NCBI GenBank assembly: GCA_030637775.1
Contig: DAOWFY010000044.1
Coordinates: 1-15,547, forward strand
DNA: 15,547 nucleotides
Direction of reading: 5' to 3'
Source of the DNA: a bacterium
GTDB taxonomy: Bacteria > Ratteibacteria > UBA8468
Under the pieces are notes generated by a model. It saw nothing but the letters and a program-made list of their open reading frames with translations, was not told the DNA's origin and did no database searches. Shown here one piece after another: positions 1-7,218 of the stretch. The position numbers were made by a program, and so were the translations under genes. Every line of letters begins with the position of its first letter. The first letter of the stretch is position 1.

Positions 1-1347
1 ATAAAGAAACTTATTCTTGGGGCATTTTATAAGAACTCGAATCGGATAACAATCAGTGGGGGGCCAGCCCCAAATTTCGACACAAAGAGTTGGATTAGTA
101 GAATAATTCGTATCAGGATAGTATTTAAGAACAATGGTATCAAAATCCTTTTCTTCTACTTCTATCTTCACGCCACCACCCCAACATACGAAATCTGGAG
201 TAAAATGGAATGAAGGAAAAGGTGACCAACCACAGAGTTCAATAATGAATTTTGCTAACTCAGCGGGGTCGGTTGGCACTCCAGGAAGTTTAAGGAGGAA
301 TTTTACTAAGGGGAATTGTAGTATGAATTCTCCTACAGCTTCTCCCTCCGCACCGGATGGAGTGATCGCTTTTGCTTTGAACTTGGCTTCAAGATACTCT
401 GGTCCTCTATCTGAAACGAAACTGACAACAAAGAGCCCATCTTTCCTTGTAGTTAAAGTAAAAGGACCTGCGATGATATTCCCCCCGATATCTTCAATAG
501 CATCTATAGTAACAGTAGCACCTGCGATAGGCTCTCCATCCTCTAAAACTATCCCGACAATTGTTACTTCATCCCTTTTAAAAAAGCCATAGGTTGAAAA
601 ATGATCCACCTCAATAGATACAAAACTCCAGCTCTCATCAACAATGCCGTATTTCCTTGTGTGCACATAAGTATTGGTCTCTGGGTCAAAGGTGAAAAGA
701 GCCACATAGGTTCCTGGAGCCAGGATAATATTCAAAGGGATGGTGATGGTTACGGGCACATTAAAGGTTAGGCCATCGGGTTGGAAGTTGGCTGCTCCTA
801 AGAGTTCCCATCCTTCAGGGACAGGAACTGGTAAAGTCTCTTCCGTTAATGTATCAATACTTATAATGATATTCTCACTCAGGGCTCCTGGGGGAATCTC
901 TACTTTTGTTCCAGCACTGGTAAGGACAGTCCCTCCCTCTGGCCCAATAGTAATATTGGGAGCCATTATCTCAATACTTATAAAGGCTTCTGGTTTTGAC
1001 CTGAGTTCTACTGCTATTTTGTTTTCGCCATCTGCTAGAACAACAGGAACCGAAATAGAACCAACCGTCTGATTAAATCTGTCTGGACCAACTACCAATT
1101 CATTATTCAGATAGATTTTAGCGCTACTGACTCTGAAATTTCCTTCGCTATCACCATTAACTATATTCAGTGTGGTCTCTATGCTTGGTTCTAATACAGA
1201 GAAGGTTTTGACTTCTGTTATTGGTTTCCCTTTCCCTCTGGTGAAGGTCTCTGGCCCGAATAATAGAATACCTTCTTCTCCCAAGGCTATTTGTGGGAGA
1301 CTGAGTCCTAACAACATACAAACCGTCAATAAAACAAATTTTCGCAT
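1..1347 (-). CDS. Secreted ZU5-type multidomain protein, 3' end outside window
   Basis: This frame is open for 449 codons from the ATG at 1347 to base 1, so the C-terminus is missing. Residues 1-24 look like a signal peptide (basic MRK, hydrophobic core, then LPQIALGEE), so the product is probably exported. Residues 28-128 have the 'ETFTRG...VSSAKIYLN...FNQTV...ELRSKP' pattern that recurs in secreted multidomain bacterial proteins. Residues 130-256 resemble a ZU5 domain: IGPEGGTV, then EIPPGAL at 150-156, ending with DHFSTYGFF near 248-256. Residues 261-345 resemble a carboxypeptidase-regulatory-like beta-sandwich (GEPIAGATVTI, then TTRKDGLF). Four cysteines and many Trp/Pro lie in residues 380-440. 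A ribosome site (AAAGGATGG) precedes the start, 35 bases after the TPR gene, so it is probably co-transcribed with it. A surface or periplasmic adhesion/structural role is inferred; the true function is unknown. Confidence 0.85.
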   Translation of the reverse strand, partial: MRKFVLLTVCMLLGLSLPQIALGEEGILLFGPETFTRGKGKPITEVKTFSVLEPSIETTLNIVNGDSEGNFRVSSAKIYLNNELVVGPDRFNQTVGSISVPVVLADGENKIAVELRSKPEAFISIEIMAPNITIGPEGGTVLTSAGTKVEIPPGALSENIIISIDTLTEETLPVPVPEGWELLGAANFQPDGLTFNVPVTITIPLNIILAPGTYVALFTFDPETNTYVHTRKYGIVDESWSFVSIEVDHFSTYGFFKRDEVTIVGIVLEDGEPIAGATVTIDAIEDIGGNIIAGPFTLTTRKDGLFVVSFVSDRGPEYLEAKFKAKAITPSGAEGEAVGEFILQFPLVKFLLKLPGVPTDPAELAKFIIELCGWSPFPSFHFTPDFVCWGGGVKIEVEEKDFDTIVLKYYPDTNYSTNPTLCVEIWGWPPTDCYPIRVLIKCPKNKFLY

Positions 1348-1382
1348 GATAAATCCATCCTTTGTTTTTTTAAGGGTTAAAC

Positions 1383-2639
1383 CTAATGCTCCTCCAAAAG
1401 TTTTTTCACGAGAAAGCGGACATAAGGGTCCTTATCATTTAATCCCTCTTTCAATATGGCGATAGCCACTTCTCCTCCTAATCTTGAGAGAATATATGAA
1501 ATGCCAATCCGAGTTTCCAAGTTTTTATCTCTTATCAGATTGTTCTTCTCTATTATATCTATTGCCTCTTCTCTCAATTCTCTGATGGTCTTTTCTTTGT
1601 CAACCTGGAACTCAGCCGGTAAATCACTCAAATCTTTATTTATTATTGCCTTGCCATAACCACTTGCAAGAGAGAGAATTTGATTTACCTTGTTTTCTCG
1701 TTCTTTTACTATCTTGCTCGCCTTATCTAATTCCCTTTTCTTCTCCATCATATTGTTTTTTTTGAAAAGCCGCTCAAGTAACATTTGCCCAAGATTCCAC
1801 TTAAAAATGCCAAAGTACCGCTCTCTCAGTAAATTCTGATTTTCATGCAGATAATGTTTCCCTATTTTCTGCATGGTTTCGTACGTTTCTATTGCTTTAT
1901 CAATCTCTTCCTTCTTCTCGTAATAATTTCCTTGAGCCATCAAGGATCCTGTTAGTCCACGAATTGAGCTGAAATTTTTAGTTATAACATTCATCTCCAG
2001 ATAAGGTGTAGAGCAGTAATCTTTATCATTTCCTTTCCTTAGTTCAGAGAATATGTCCGGATGCATCAACCGACCATCCGGATATCTCTCTCGCCAATGA
2101 AAATCGAGGGGCTCATTCTTTTCTTTTGCCATAATAATTGCCTTATGGTAGTTATAAACTGCATTTTTGGGTTCACTCTTAATGCATCTGTCAATAAGAG
2201 AAATAGCTTTTCGAAAACTTTTTTTGGCTTTTTTATCTTTTCCCTCGGAACGATATATTTCCCCGATTTTAGTATAAGCAATAGCAGAGATAAAATCATG
2301 TCCTCGATAATCTCGGATAACTTTTTGGAAATCCCCCAGTTTCTTTGTAGCTGTGGCTATGGCTAACTGCCAGGCAGGGGCAAAACTACTTCGGGGATAA
2401 TCTGCTAAAACTTTTTTGAGGATTTCGAAGTACTTACTTTTATCTATCAAATTTATCTCCCCTCGTTCACCCGCTCGATAGAACATGCGGTCTCTTGTAT
2501 ATCTGGCCATCAAGTCTTCTTGCTTATAAGTGTTCCCTTGTATGCTTTCCCGCTTAGCAAAGGTTATTATGGCAAAAACAATTAATGCTATTGCCACAGC
2601 TAAAGAGCTGATTAAACCTACCTTTTTTCTAGTTTTCAT
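1383..2639 (-). CDS. Membrane-anchored TPR-repeat protein with a HEAT-like C-terminus
   Basis: The 418-residue product begins with a basic MKTRKK and one hydrophobic span (about 7-28). It is therefore probably anchored in the inner membrane with the rest in the periplasm. TPR-like helix pairs are visible at about 119-150 (AIAYTKIGEIYRSEGKDKKA) and 232-265 (GNYYEKKEEIDKAIETYETM), with looser helical repeats between. The last 40 residues (ISYILSRLGGEVAIAIL..., then DKDPYVRFLVKKLL) look like one HEAT-type repeat. No catalytic motif is visible, so a scaffold role is the most that can be inferred. It starts 16 bases after the mcsB stop and ends 35 bases before the secreted ZU5-type gene, which suggests these two envelope proteins form a pair. 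I do not recognise a named family. Confidence 0.85.
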   Translation of the reverse strand: MKTRKKVGLISSLAVAIALIVFAIITFAKRESIQGNTYKQEDLMARYTRDRMFYRAGERGEINLIDKSKYFEILKKVLADYPRSSFAPAWQLAIATATKKLGDFQKVIRDYRGHDFISAIAYTKIGEIYRSEGKDKKAKKSFRKAISLIDRCIKSEPKNAVYNYHKAIIMAKEKNEPLDFHWRERYPDGRLMHPDIFSELRKGNDKDYCSTPYLEMNVITKNFSSIRGLTGSLMAQGNYYEKKEEIDKAIETYETMQKIGKHYLHENQNLLRERYFGIFKWNLGQMLLERLFKKNNMMEKKRELDKASKIVKERENKVNQILSLASGYGKAIINKDLSDLPAEFQVDKEKTIRELREEAIDIIEKNNLIRDKNLETRIGISYILSRLGGEVAIAILKEGLNDKDPYVRFLVKKLLEEH

Positions 2640-2655
2640 TTTTTTGTGAAAGAAC

Positions 2656-3702
2656 CTAACTTTCCTTTAATCTGTCCCTGACTAACTTTGCTCGCGCGCG
2701 GTCCCTTTCTTGAGGGGATAGGGTTTTTCCCATCATTTTTTGGATATGGGCAGGAAGAGTGAGGATATCCAGTTCATTAATAAACTCCTTTTTCAGATTA
2801 ATTATACCTAAATCAATACCCAGCCTTAAGGTGGAAAGAAGGGATATCGATTCCTGGCTGGTTAAAAGTCGCGAGTTCTGCAAAATCCCGTAAGCTCTCC
2901 AGACCTCATTTTCTATTGAGTTTTTCTGTCGGGAGAAGAGGTTTTTACGCGCCGTTTCCTCATAGCCGATAAGTTGTTTCACCAAACTCTCCATATGGTC
3001 AACAACCTCTTCCTCTCGCTTTCCTAATGTTGCTCCATTGGAGACCTGGAAGATATTACCCTTGATTTCACTTCCTTCCCCGTAGAGCCCTCGCACCACA
3101 ATTCCCAATTTAGTGAGCGCCGGGAGGACCTTATGAATCTCCTTGGTAAGAGTGAGCGCGGGAAGATGGACCATTACTGAGGCCCGCATCCCTGTACCCA
3201 AGTTAGTGGGACAGGTGGTAAGGTAGCCCCAATCCTCGTCAAAGGCAAAGCCAACTGCCTCATTTAACTCCCCATCCAATTTATTGATCAGCAGCCAGCA
3301 GTCCCTTAATTGCAAACCTGACTCTAATACCTGGATGCGGAGATGGTCCTCTTCATTAACCATAACGCTAACAACCTCTCCTTCTCCAATAATGAGGAAT
3401 CTTCCCTCTTTCCTTTTATATTCGGGACTGATGAGATGCCTCTCCACCAGGAAGTCTCGATCTAGACTGCTGAGTTTTTCCATTTCCACTAGGATTCCAT
3501 TTTTTAGATAGAGGTTCTTTTTCAAGATCGGGCGAATCCTATGGGAAATCGCGAGAAGATCCTGCTTCTTTGCCCAGTGAGGGAAAGGAAGATTTTCTAA
3601 ATTTCTGGCCAAACGGAGGCGGGAACTGAGCACAGTTTCGCTCTTCGGCCCTTTGCTTTTTAACCAGTCGCTCGTTTTAGAAATCAAATCATTCAATTCC
3701 AC
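2656..3702 (-). CDS. mcsB: Protein arginine kinase McsB
   Basis: McsB is the ATP:guanido phosphotransferase relative that phosphorylates protein arginines, marking substrates for ClpCP in Firmicutes. The 348-residue length is normal for the family. Visible motifs are SSRLRLARN at 26-34, the NEEDHLR acidic loop at 116-122 and the phosphagen-kinase active-site block CPTNLGTGMRA at 164-174, with the conserved Cys at 164. Also present are RGLYGEGSE at 204-212, the nucleotide-binding QVSNGATLG at 219-227 and the typical arginine-rich C-terminus (RDRARAKLVRDRL). The start is GTG at 3702, two bases after the mcsA stop; the nearest ATG (3692) is out of frame. McsA lies directly upstream, as expected for its activator. 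ctsR and clpC, the usual partners, are not in this window. Confidence 0.96.
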   Translation of the reverse strand: MELNDLISKTSDWLKSKGPKSETVLSSRLRLARNLENLPFPHWAKKQDLLAISHRIRPILKKNLYLKNGILVEMEKLSSLDRDFLVERHLISPEYKRKEGRFLIIGEGEVVSVMVNEEDHLRIQVLESGLQLRDCWLLINKLDGELNEAVGFAFDEDWGYLTTCPTNLGTGMRASVMVHLPALTLTKEIHKVLPALTKLGIVVRGLYGEGSEIKGNIFQVSNGATLGKREEEVVDHMESLVKQLIGYEETARKNLFSRQKNSIENEVWRAYGILQNSRLLTSQESISLLSTLRLGIDLGIINLKKEFINELDILTLPAHIQKMMGKTLSPQERDRARAKLVRDRLKES

Positions 3703-3704
3703 TT

Positions 3705-4190
3705 TTAGTCTTTTTCTGTTTCCTTGATTTTGTCCCGCAGTCGGGCCGCCTCCTCGAACTCCTCTTTGGCTATTGCCTCTTTCAATTTTTCTCGCAGGAG
3801 CTGAATATCCGAGACCTTTTCCTTTTTTTCTTCCCTCTTTTTCTTAGGAAATTTGCCAATGTGTTTACTGCTTCCATGAATTTTCTTCAAGAGAGGCTCA
3901 AGTGGCTTATGGAAAAACGAATAACATTGGCTACAGCCTAAGAAACCTGTCTCTTTGAAGTTGGAATAGGTGAATCCACAATTTTTGCATCTTAAATCAG
4001 GCTTTAGGGAAGGTAGGTGTTCTGGCTCTAAGAGACCGCCAAGGAGATCGGCAAGAGAAAATGTGGAGGATAAAATAAATCCCCTCTTTTTAGCACACTC
4101 CTCACAGAGGTGCAATCCTGTGGTTACCCCGTTGACAATTTCGGTGTAATGGAAACTGGCTTCCTGGTTTCCACATTCCTCACAGAGCAT
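3705..4190 (-). CDS. mcsA: McsA, zinc-finger activator of McsB with UVR motif
   Basis: The 161-residue product has the McsA layout. There are two zinc-binding sites built from four CXXC pairs (C3/C6 with C29/C32, and C68/C71 with C86/C89). A lysine-rich linker (about 108-125) and a C-terminal UVR helix follow (about 126-158, LREKLKEAIAKEEFEEAARL). In Firmicutes McsA activates the kinase McsB and links it to ClpC; the same role is inferred here because mcsB follows two bases later. Its ATG lies inside the 3' end of ilvE (11-base overlap), which points to translational coupling. UVR motifs also occur in UvrB/UvrC, but the four CXXC pairs and the mcsB neighbour settle the assignment. Confidence 0.95.
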   Translation of the reverse strand: MLCEECGNQEASFHYTEIVNGVTTGLHLCEECAKKRGFILSSTFSLADLLGGLLEPEHLPSLKPDLRCKNCGFTYSNFKETGFLGCSQCYSFFHKPLEPLLKKIHGSSKHIGKFPKKKREEKKEKVSDIQLLREKLKEAIAKEEFEEAARLRDKIKETEKD

Positions 4191-5058
4191 ATTTTTTTCC
4201 TTGGCTATTTACCAATCTCTTGAAGCCAGCCATTAATCTTTTAGTAAGAGAACCCACCTTACCATCGGCAATAGTTCTTCCGTCAATCTTGGTTACGGGA
4301 ATGATTTCGGCTGCCGTTCCGGTGAGAAAAACTTCTTCGCTATTATAAAGGTCATAACGGGTAAGGAGAGGTTCTTTCACCTGTATTTTGAAGGATTGAG
4401 CCAATCCGATAACAACATTTCGCGTGATTCCTTCCAAGATACCAATCGAGAGAGGTGGAGTGCAAAGAATTTCCTCTTTAGCGATAAAGATATTATCCCC
4501 CGTACATTCCACCAGATAACCATCTCGATTGAGCATAATTGCTTCCAATGCTCCCGAATTTGTCGCCTCAATCTTTGCGAGGATATTATTGAGATAATTT
4601 AAGGACTTAATCGCTGGATTTAAGGCCTCAATGTCATTCCGTCTTGTAGCCACAGTCACAAGGCTTAAACCCTTTTCATATAATTCTTTAGGATTAGGGT
4701 AAAGTTGGATTTTACTGGTGATGATAAAGATTGTTGGAGAAGGACATTTGGCTGGGTCCAACCCTAAATCACCATCCCCCCTGGTTACCACCACCCGGAT
4801 ATAGGCATCCTTTAGATTATTAGCACGCAAGGTTTTAATGATTGCTCCTTCTAATTCATTTAAGGATAAAGGAATCTCCAGCATAATAGCTTTGGCACTC
4901 CGGTAAAGTCTTTCAAGATGCTCCTTTAATTTAAAGACCCTGCCATTGTAACTACGAATACCTTCGAAGACACCATCACCATATAAAAGTCCGTGGTCAA
5001 AGACCGAAACCTTTGCTTCTTCCTCGGGAACAATTTTCCCGTTTAACCAAATCTTCAT
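4180..5058 (-). CDS. ilvE: Branched-chain amino acid aminotransferase, PLP fold type IV
   Basis: IlvE transfers the amino group between glutamate and leucine, isoleucine or valine keto-acids. The 292-residue product has the class IV signature: FDHGLLYGDGVFEGIRSYNG near 20-39, the PLP Schiff-base lysine at K151 in NPAIKSLNYLNNIL, and the cofactor-phosphate region ECTGDNIF and GILEGITRN, followed by EVFLTGTAAEIIPV. The related D-alanine aminotransferase and aminodeoxychorismate lyase families share this fold, but EGIRSYNG and the overall pattern fit IlvE best. A strong promoter-like sequence lies immediately upstream with no ribosome-binding site, so the gene may have its own leaderless transcript as well as operon read-through. 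The end overlaps mcsA by 11 bases. No other branched-chain pathway gene is nearby. Confidence 0.93.
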   Translation of the reverse strand: MKIWLNGKIVPEEEAKVSVFDHGLLYGDGVFEGIRSYNGRVFKLKEHLERLYRSAKAIMLEIPLSLNELEGAIIKTLRANNLKDAYIRVVVTRGDGDLGLDPAKCPSPTIFIITSKIQLYPNPKELYEKGLSLVTVATRRNDIEALNPAIKSLNYLNNILAKIEATNSGALEAIMLNRDGYLVECTGDNIFIAKEEILCTPPLSIGILEGITRNVVIGLAQSFKIQVKEPLLTRYDLYNSEEVFLTGTAAEIIPVTKIDGRTIADGKVGSLTKRLMAGFKRLVNSQGKKYAL

Positions 5059-5066
5059 GATTTTTT

Positions 5067-5095
5067 ATTATACCTCATTTATCTGAAGCCTGCAA
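5067..5095 (-). promoter_or_regulatory. Internal promoter of ilvE, possibly leaderless
   Basis: On the minus strand TTGCAG (5095-5090) is followed by a 17-base spacer and a perfect TATAAT (5072-5067). The expected transcription start falls about 7 bases downstream, near 5060, only two bases before the ilvE ATG at 5058, and no Shine-Dalgarno sequence intervenes. This would give a nearly leaderless mRNA covering ilvE-mcsA-mcsB and the genes beyond, independent of the upstream operon promoter. It is a match by eye, not a measured start. Confidence 0.6.
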
Positions 5096-5773
5096 CTATA
5101 CTATCCTTCCCTCCCGAAGGTTAAGCAGCCGGCTGGCTATCTTGGCAACTGCTTGGTTATGAGTAGCCAGAAGAAAGGTCTGATGATTTTTTTGATTCAG
5201 TTTCTGGATAGATTCCAAGAAGGAATTGCTTGCTTCTCTATCTAAGTTTCCTGTGGGCTCATCGGCAAAGATGATCTCCGGATTATTGATGAGAGCTCGG
5301 GCGATGGCTACCCGTTGTTGTTCTCCGCCAGAAAGTTGAGCCGGCCGAAAATTCATTCTATCGGAAAGACCAAACTCGGTAAGCAGAGAGATGGCTTTCT
5401 TCTGGTAAATCTTGCAAGAGCCTCTCTTTCTCCTGATGAACAGGGGAAGAATAACATTCTCCAAAATAGTGAACTCAGATAGGAGATGGTAAAACTGAAA
5501 GACAAGACCGAACTTCTCATTGCGGAGTTTCGCTAATTCCTCGTCCGAAAACCCGGATAAGTCCGCTCCATCCAGCCATACCTTCCCCTCAGTTGGTCTG
5601 TCTAAACCCGCCAGAAGATGCAAGAGGGTACTTTTCCCTGAACCTGAGGGACCAAAGATAACCAAAATCTCCCCGCGCTTTAAGGAAAGATTAATTCCAG
5701 AAAGTGCAATAACCTCTTTACTGCCTTCCTGATAAGCCTTCTTCAGATTTTCTGCAACTAAGTAATTTTCCAC
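5096..5773 (-). CDS. lolD: Lipoprotein-releasing ABC transporter ATPase LolD
   Basis: LolD powers the LolCDE complex, which extracts lipoproteins from the inner membrane for delivery to the outer membrane. From the GTG at 5773 the product is 225 residues, the usual LolD length, and begins [13 protein letters not shown] as family members do. The frame stays open upstream to 5896, but that extra 41-residue stretch lies in a structured repeat-like spacer and has no LolD character. Motifs are Walker [10 protein letters not shown] (41-49), Q-loop Q93 in [16 protein letters not shown], signature LSGGEQQ (148-154), Walker B IIFADEP (167-173) and H-loop H205. lolC precedes it, but across 180 bases rather than the usual tight junction, and no convincing ribosome site is visible at the GTG. 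MacB-type exporters are the main alternative, but the LolC partner argues for LolD. Confidence 0.93.
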   Translation of the reverse strand: MENYLVAENLKKAYQEGSKEVIALSGINLSLKRGEILVIFGPSGSGKSTLLHLLAGLDRPTEGKVWLDGADLSGFSDEELAKLRNEKFGLVFQFYHLLSEFTILENVILPLFIRRKRGSCKIYQKKAISLLTEFGLSDRMNFRPAQLSGGEQQRVAIARALINNPEIIFADEPTGNLDREASNSFLESIQKLNQKNHQTFLLATHNQAVAKIASRLLNLREGRIV

Positions 5774-5953
5774 TTTTTCCCGAGGACGACTCGCACCCCT
5801 CTGTGTCTCCCCAGAGGGGAGAACATTACTGCGAGCGAATGCTGTGCGACGAATAAGGAGCACGAGATAGCTATTATAGTGCGAGTCGGTGAGCACCCTG
5901 ACCGACGAAGCGATAGCTGAGGAGAACCGTCGAGAAAGTACTCCGAGCCTCCC
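5774..5953 (-). repeat. CpG-rich structured insert between lolC and lolD
   Basis: This 180-base spacer is rich in CpG, unlike the flanking AT-rich genes, and is full of inverted repeats. A perfect 8-bp stem lies at 5796-5803/5812-5819 (CCCCTCTG). A 10-bp inverted repeat lies at 5787-5796/5879-5888 (CGACTCGCAC). A 6-bp hairpin (GTCGGT/ACCGAC) lies near 5885-5906. LolC ends at its left border on the minus strand and the lolD GTG lies just beyond the other border. I see no convincing gene in it. It looks like a miniature mobile or REP-type element dropped into the operon. Its orientation is arbitrary. Confidence 0.6.
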
Positions 5954-7141
5954 CTATTCATATCGCAGGGCTTCTGTTGGTTCTAATTTTCCTGCCCTCC
6001 AGGCTGGATACAGAGCGGCAAGAAATGTAATAAGCAAAACCATGCCACTAATGATAAAGAGATCGCTCGCTTGCACCTTAATCGGCAGATAGGAGAGGTC
6101 ATAAACAAATGCCGGCAGTCTAATGAATTGATACCTCTTCAAGAGGAAGGAGGAAAAAAGCCCTATCGCTAACCCCAGAGTTACTCCGATGACTCCGGTA
6201 AGCACTCCCTTTAAGATGAAAATCGTCGTAATTCCCTTTTTAGTTACACCTAAAGATTTTAAGATGCCAATGTCCTTTATCTTCTTGTAGACCATCGTCA
6301 TTAAAGAGCTGGCAATATTAAAGCCAGCGACAAGGATGATTAAGGTGAGGATAATGGTCATCGCACGTTTTTCAAGAGCAATTGCCGCAAAAAGAACTCT
6401 ATTTTCTTTGAGCCAGCTCTTTACAGTATAATCATTGCCTAAAGAGCGCGAGAGAGATTGAGCCAGTCTTTCTGAGCGCAAGAGATTTTTGATTTTGACC
6501 CCAATTCCGGTAACCATTCCCAAAAGGGCAAAGTCCTTCTGGGCTCTGCTTAAATTGATGAAGCTATAAGCACTATCGGTTGCATAAAGCCCGGATTCAA
6601 AGACCCCACTTACGATAAAGTCGCTCTCTTTTCCCGAGAGTCCACTGATGAGCCGGATTTTTTCTCCTCTCTCCACCCCCAAGGCTCGGGCAAGTTCCCT
6701 GCCGAGGATGATCTCATCTTCGGAGAGGAGAATGTCATTTTTCTTAACCCAATCTTTAATATTGGTAACTGTGGGCTCTCTTTCGGGATCAATTCCCTTT
6801 ACTATTCCGCCTAAGATATTTCCCTTTGATTGAAAGATTGCCTGGGTTTCAATAAATGGGGAGATTCCTTTGAGTTCCTCGCCAAGTAAACTTGTCGTTT
6901 TTTTAATTACTGTTTCATAATCGATTATCGGTTTTCTTTGGGAAATAATGATGGAGGGAGATGCGCCGGCAATCTTTTCTTTAAGAGCAAGACTAAATCC
7001 ACCCATCACCCCGAGCACGAGAATAAGAGCGGCTACCCCAATAGCAATCCCTAAAATTGAGACGAGAGTGGAAAAGTAGATGAAAGGCTCCTTCCCTTTC
7101 CTTCCTAAATAACGGGTAGCAATAAATAGCCGATAATCCAT
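5954..7141 (-). CDS. lolC: Lipoprotein-releasing system permease LolC/LolE
   Basis: This is the inner-membrane subunit of the Lol lipoprotein exporter. The 395-residue product has the four-span LolC/E topology: TM1 about 21-47 after YRLFIATRYLGRKGKEPF, a large periplasmic domain (about 48-257), then three spans in a C-terminal FtsX-type domain (about 259-283, 307-333, 360-378). The cytoplasmic coupling stretch is KKIKDIGILKSLGVTKKGI, and the end YPAWRAGKLEPTEALRYE is characteristic. Only one permease gene is present, so the complex may be a homodimer (LolF-like) or its partner may be elsewhere. The ATG lies 7 bases from a 25-bp inverted repeat, and that repeat leaves no visible Shine-Dalgarno sequence. 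lolD follows, after an unusual 180-base insert. Confidence 0.93.
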   Translation of the reverse strand: MDYRLFIATRYLGRKGKEPFIYFSTLVSILGIAIGVAALILVLGVMGGFSLALKEKIAGASPSIIISQRKPIIDYETVIKKTTSLLGEELKGISPFIETQAIFQSKGNILGGIVKGIDPEREPTVTNIKDWVKKNDILLSEDEIILGRELARALGVERGEKIRLISGLSGKESDFIVSGVFESGLYATDSAYSFINLSRAQKDFALLGMVTGIGVKIKNLLRSERLAQSLSRSLGNDYTVKSWLKENRVLFAAIALEKRAMTIILTLIILVAGFNIASSLMTMVYKKIKDIGILKSLGVTKKGITTIFILKGVLTGVIGVTLGLAIGLFSSFLLKRYQFIRLPAFVYDLSYLPIKVQASDLFIISGMVLLITFLAALYPAWRAGKLEPTEALRYE

Positions 7142-7148
7142 AATCAGG

Positions 7149-7218
7149 GGGGTCAGGTCTCAACATTTAACAATTCACTAATAAATAGACATTTTGTTAA
7201 ATGTTGAGACCTGACCCC
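7149..7218. repeat. Perfect 25-bp inverted repeat between speB and lolC
   Basis: The arms at 7149-7173 and 7194-7218 are perfectly complementary (25 bp, beginning GGGGTCAGGTCTC) around a 20-base spacer. The GGGGTCAGG...CCTGACCCC end resembles REP-like elements associated with IS200/RAYT-type transposases in other genomes, from memory only. The right arm encodes the last residues and the stop codon of speB. The left arm ends 7 bases before the lolC start. There is no T-run after the hairpin on the minus strand, so it is not a standard terminator. Confidence 0.95.

Noticed and set aside
134-1465. Plus-strand open frames at 134-592, 740-1072 and 1172-1465
   Set aside because: They are opposite a continuous minus-strand frame with a signal peptide and recognisable domains. 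Their own translations are low-complexity Ser/Pro/Thr text with no domain.
5774-5896. N-terminal extension of lolD by 41 residues to an upstream start
   Set aside because: The extra residues have no LolD similarity, lie in a structured repeat-like spacer, and the GTG at 5773 gives the normal family length.
7149-7218. Rho-independent terminator between speB and lolC
   Set aside because: The stem is very long but no U-run follows on the transcribed strand, and the flanking genes appear to belong to one operon.
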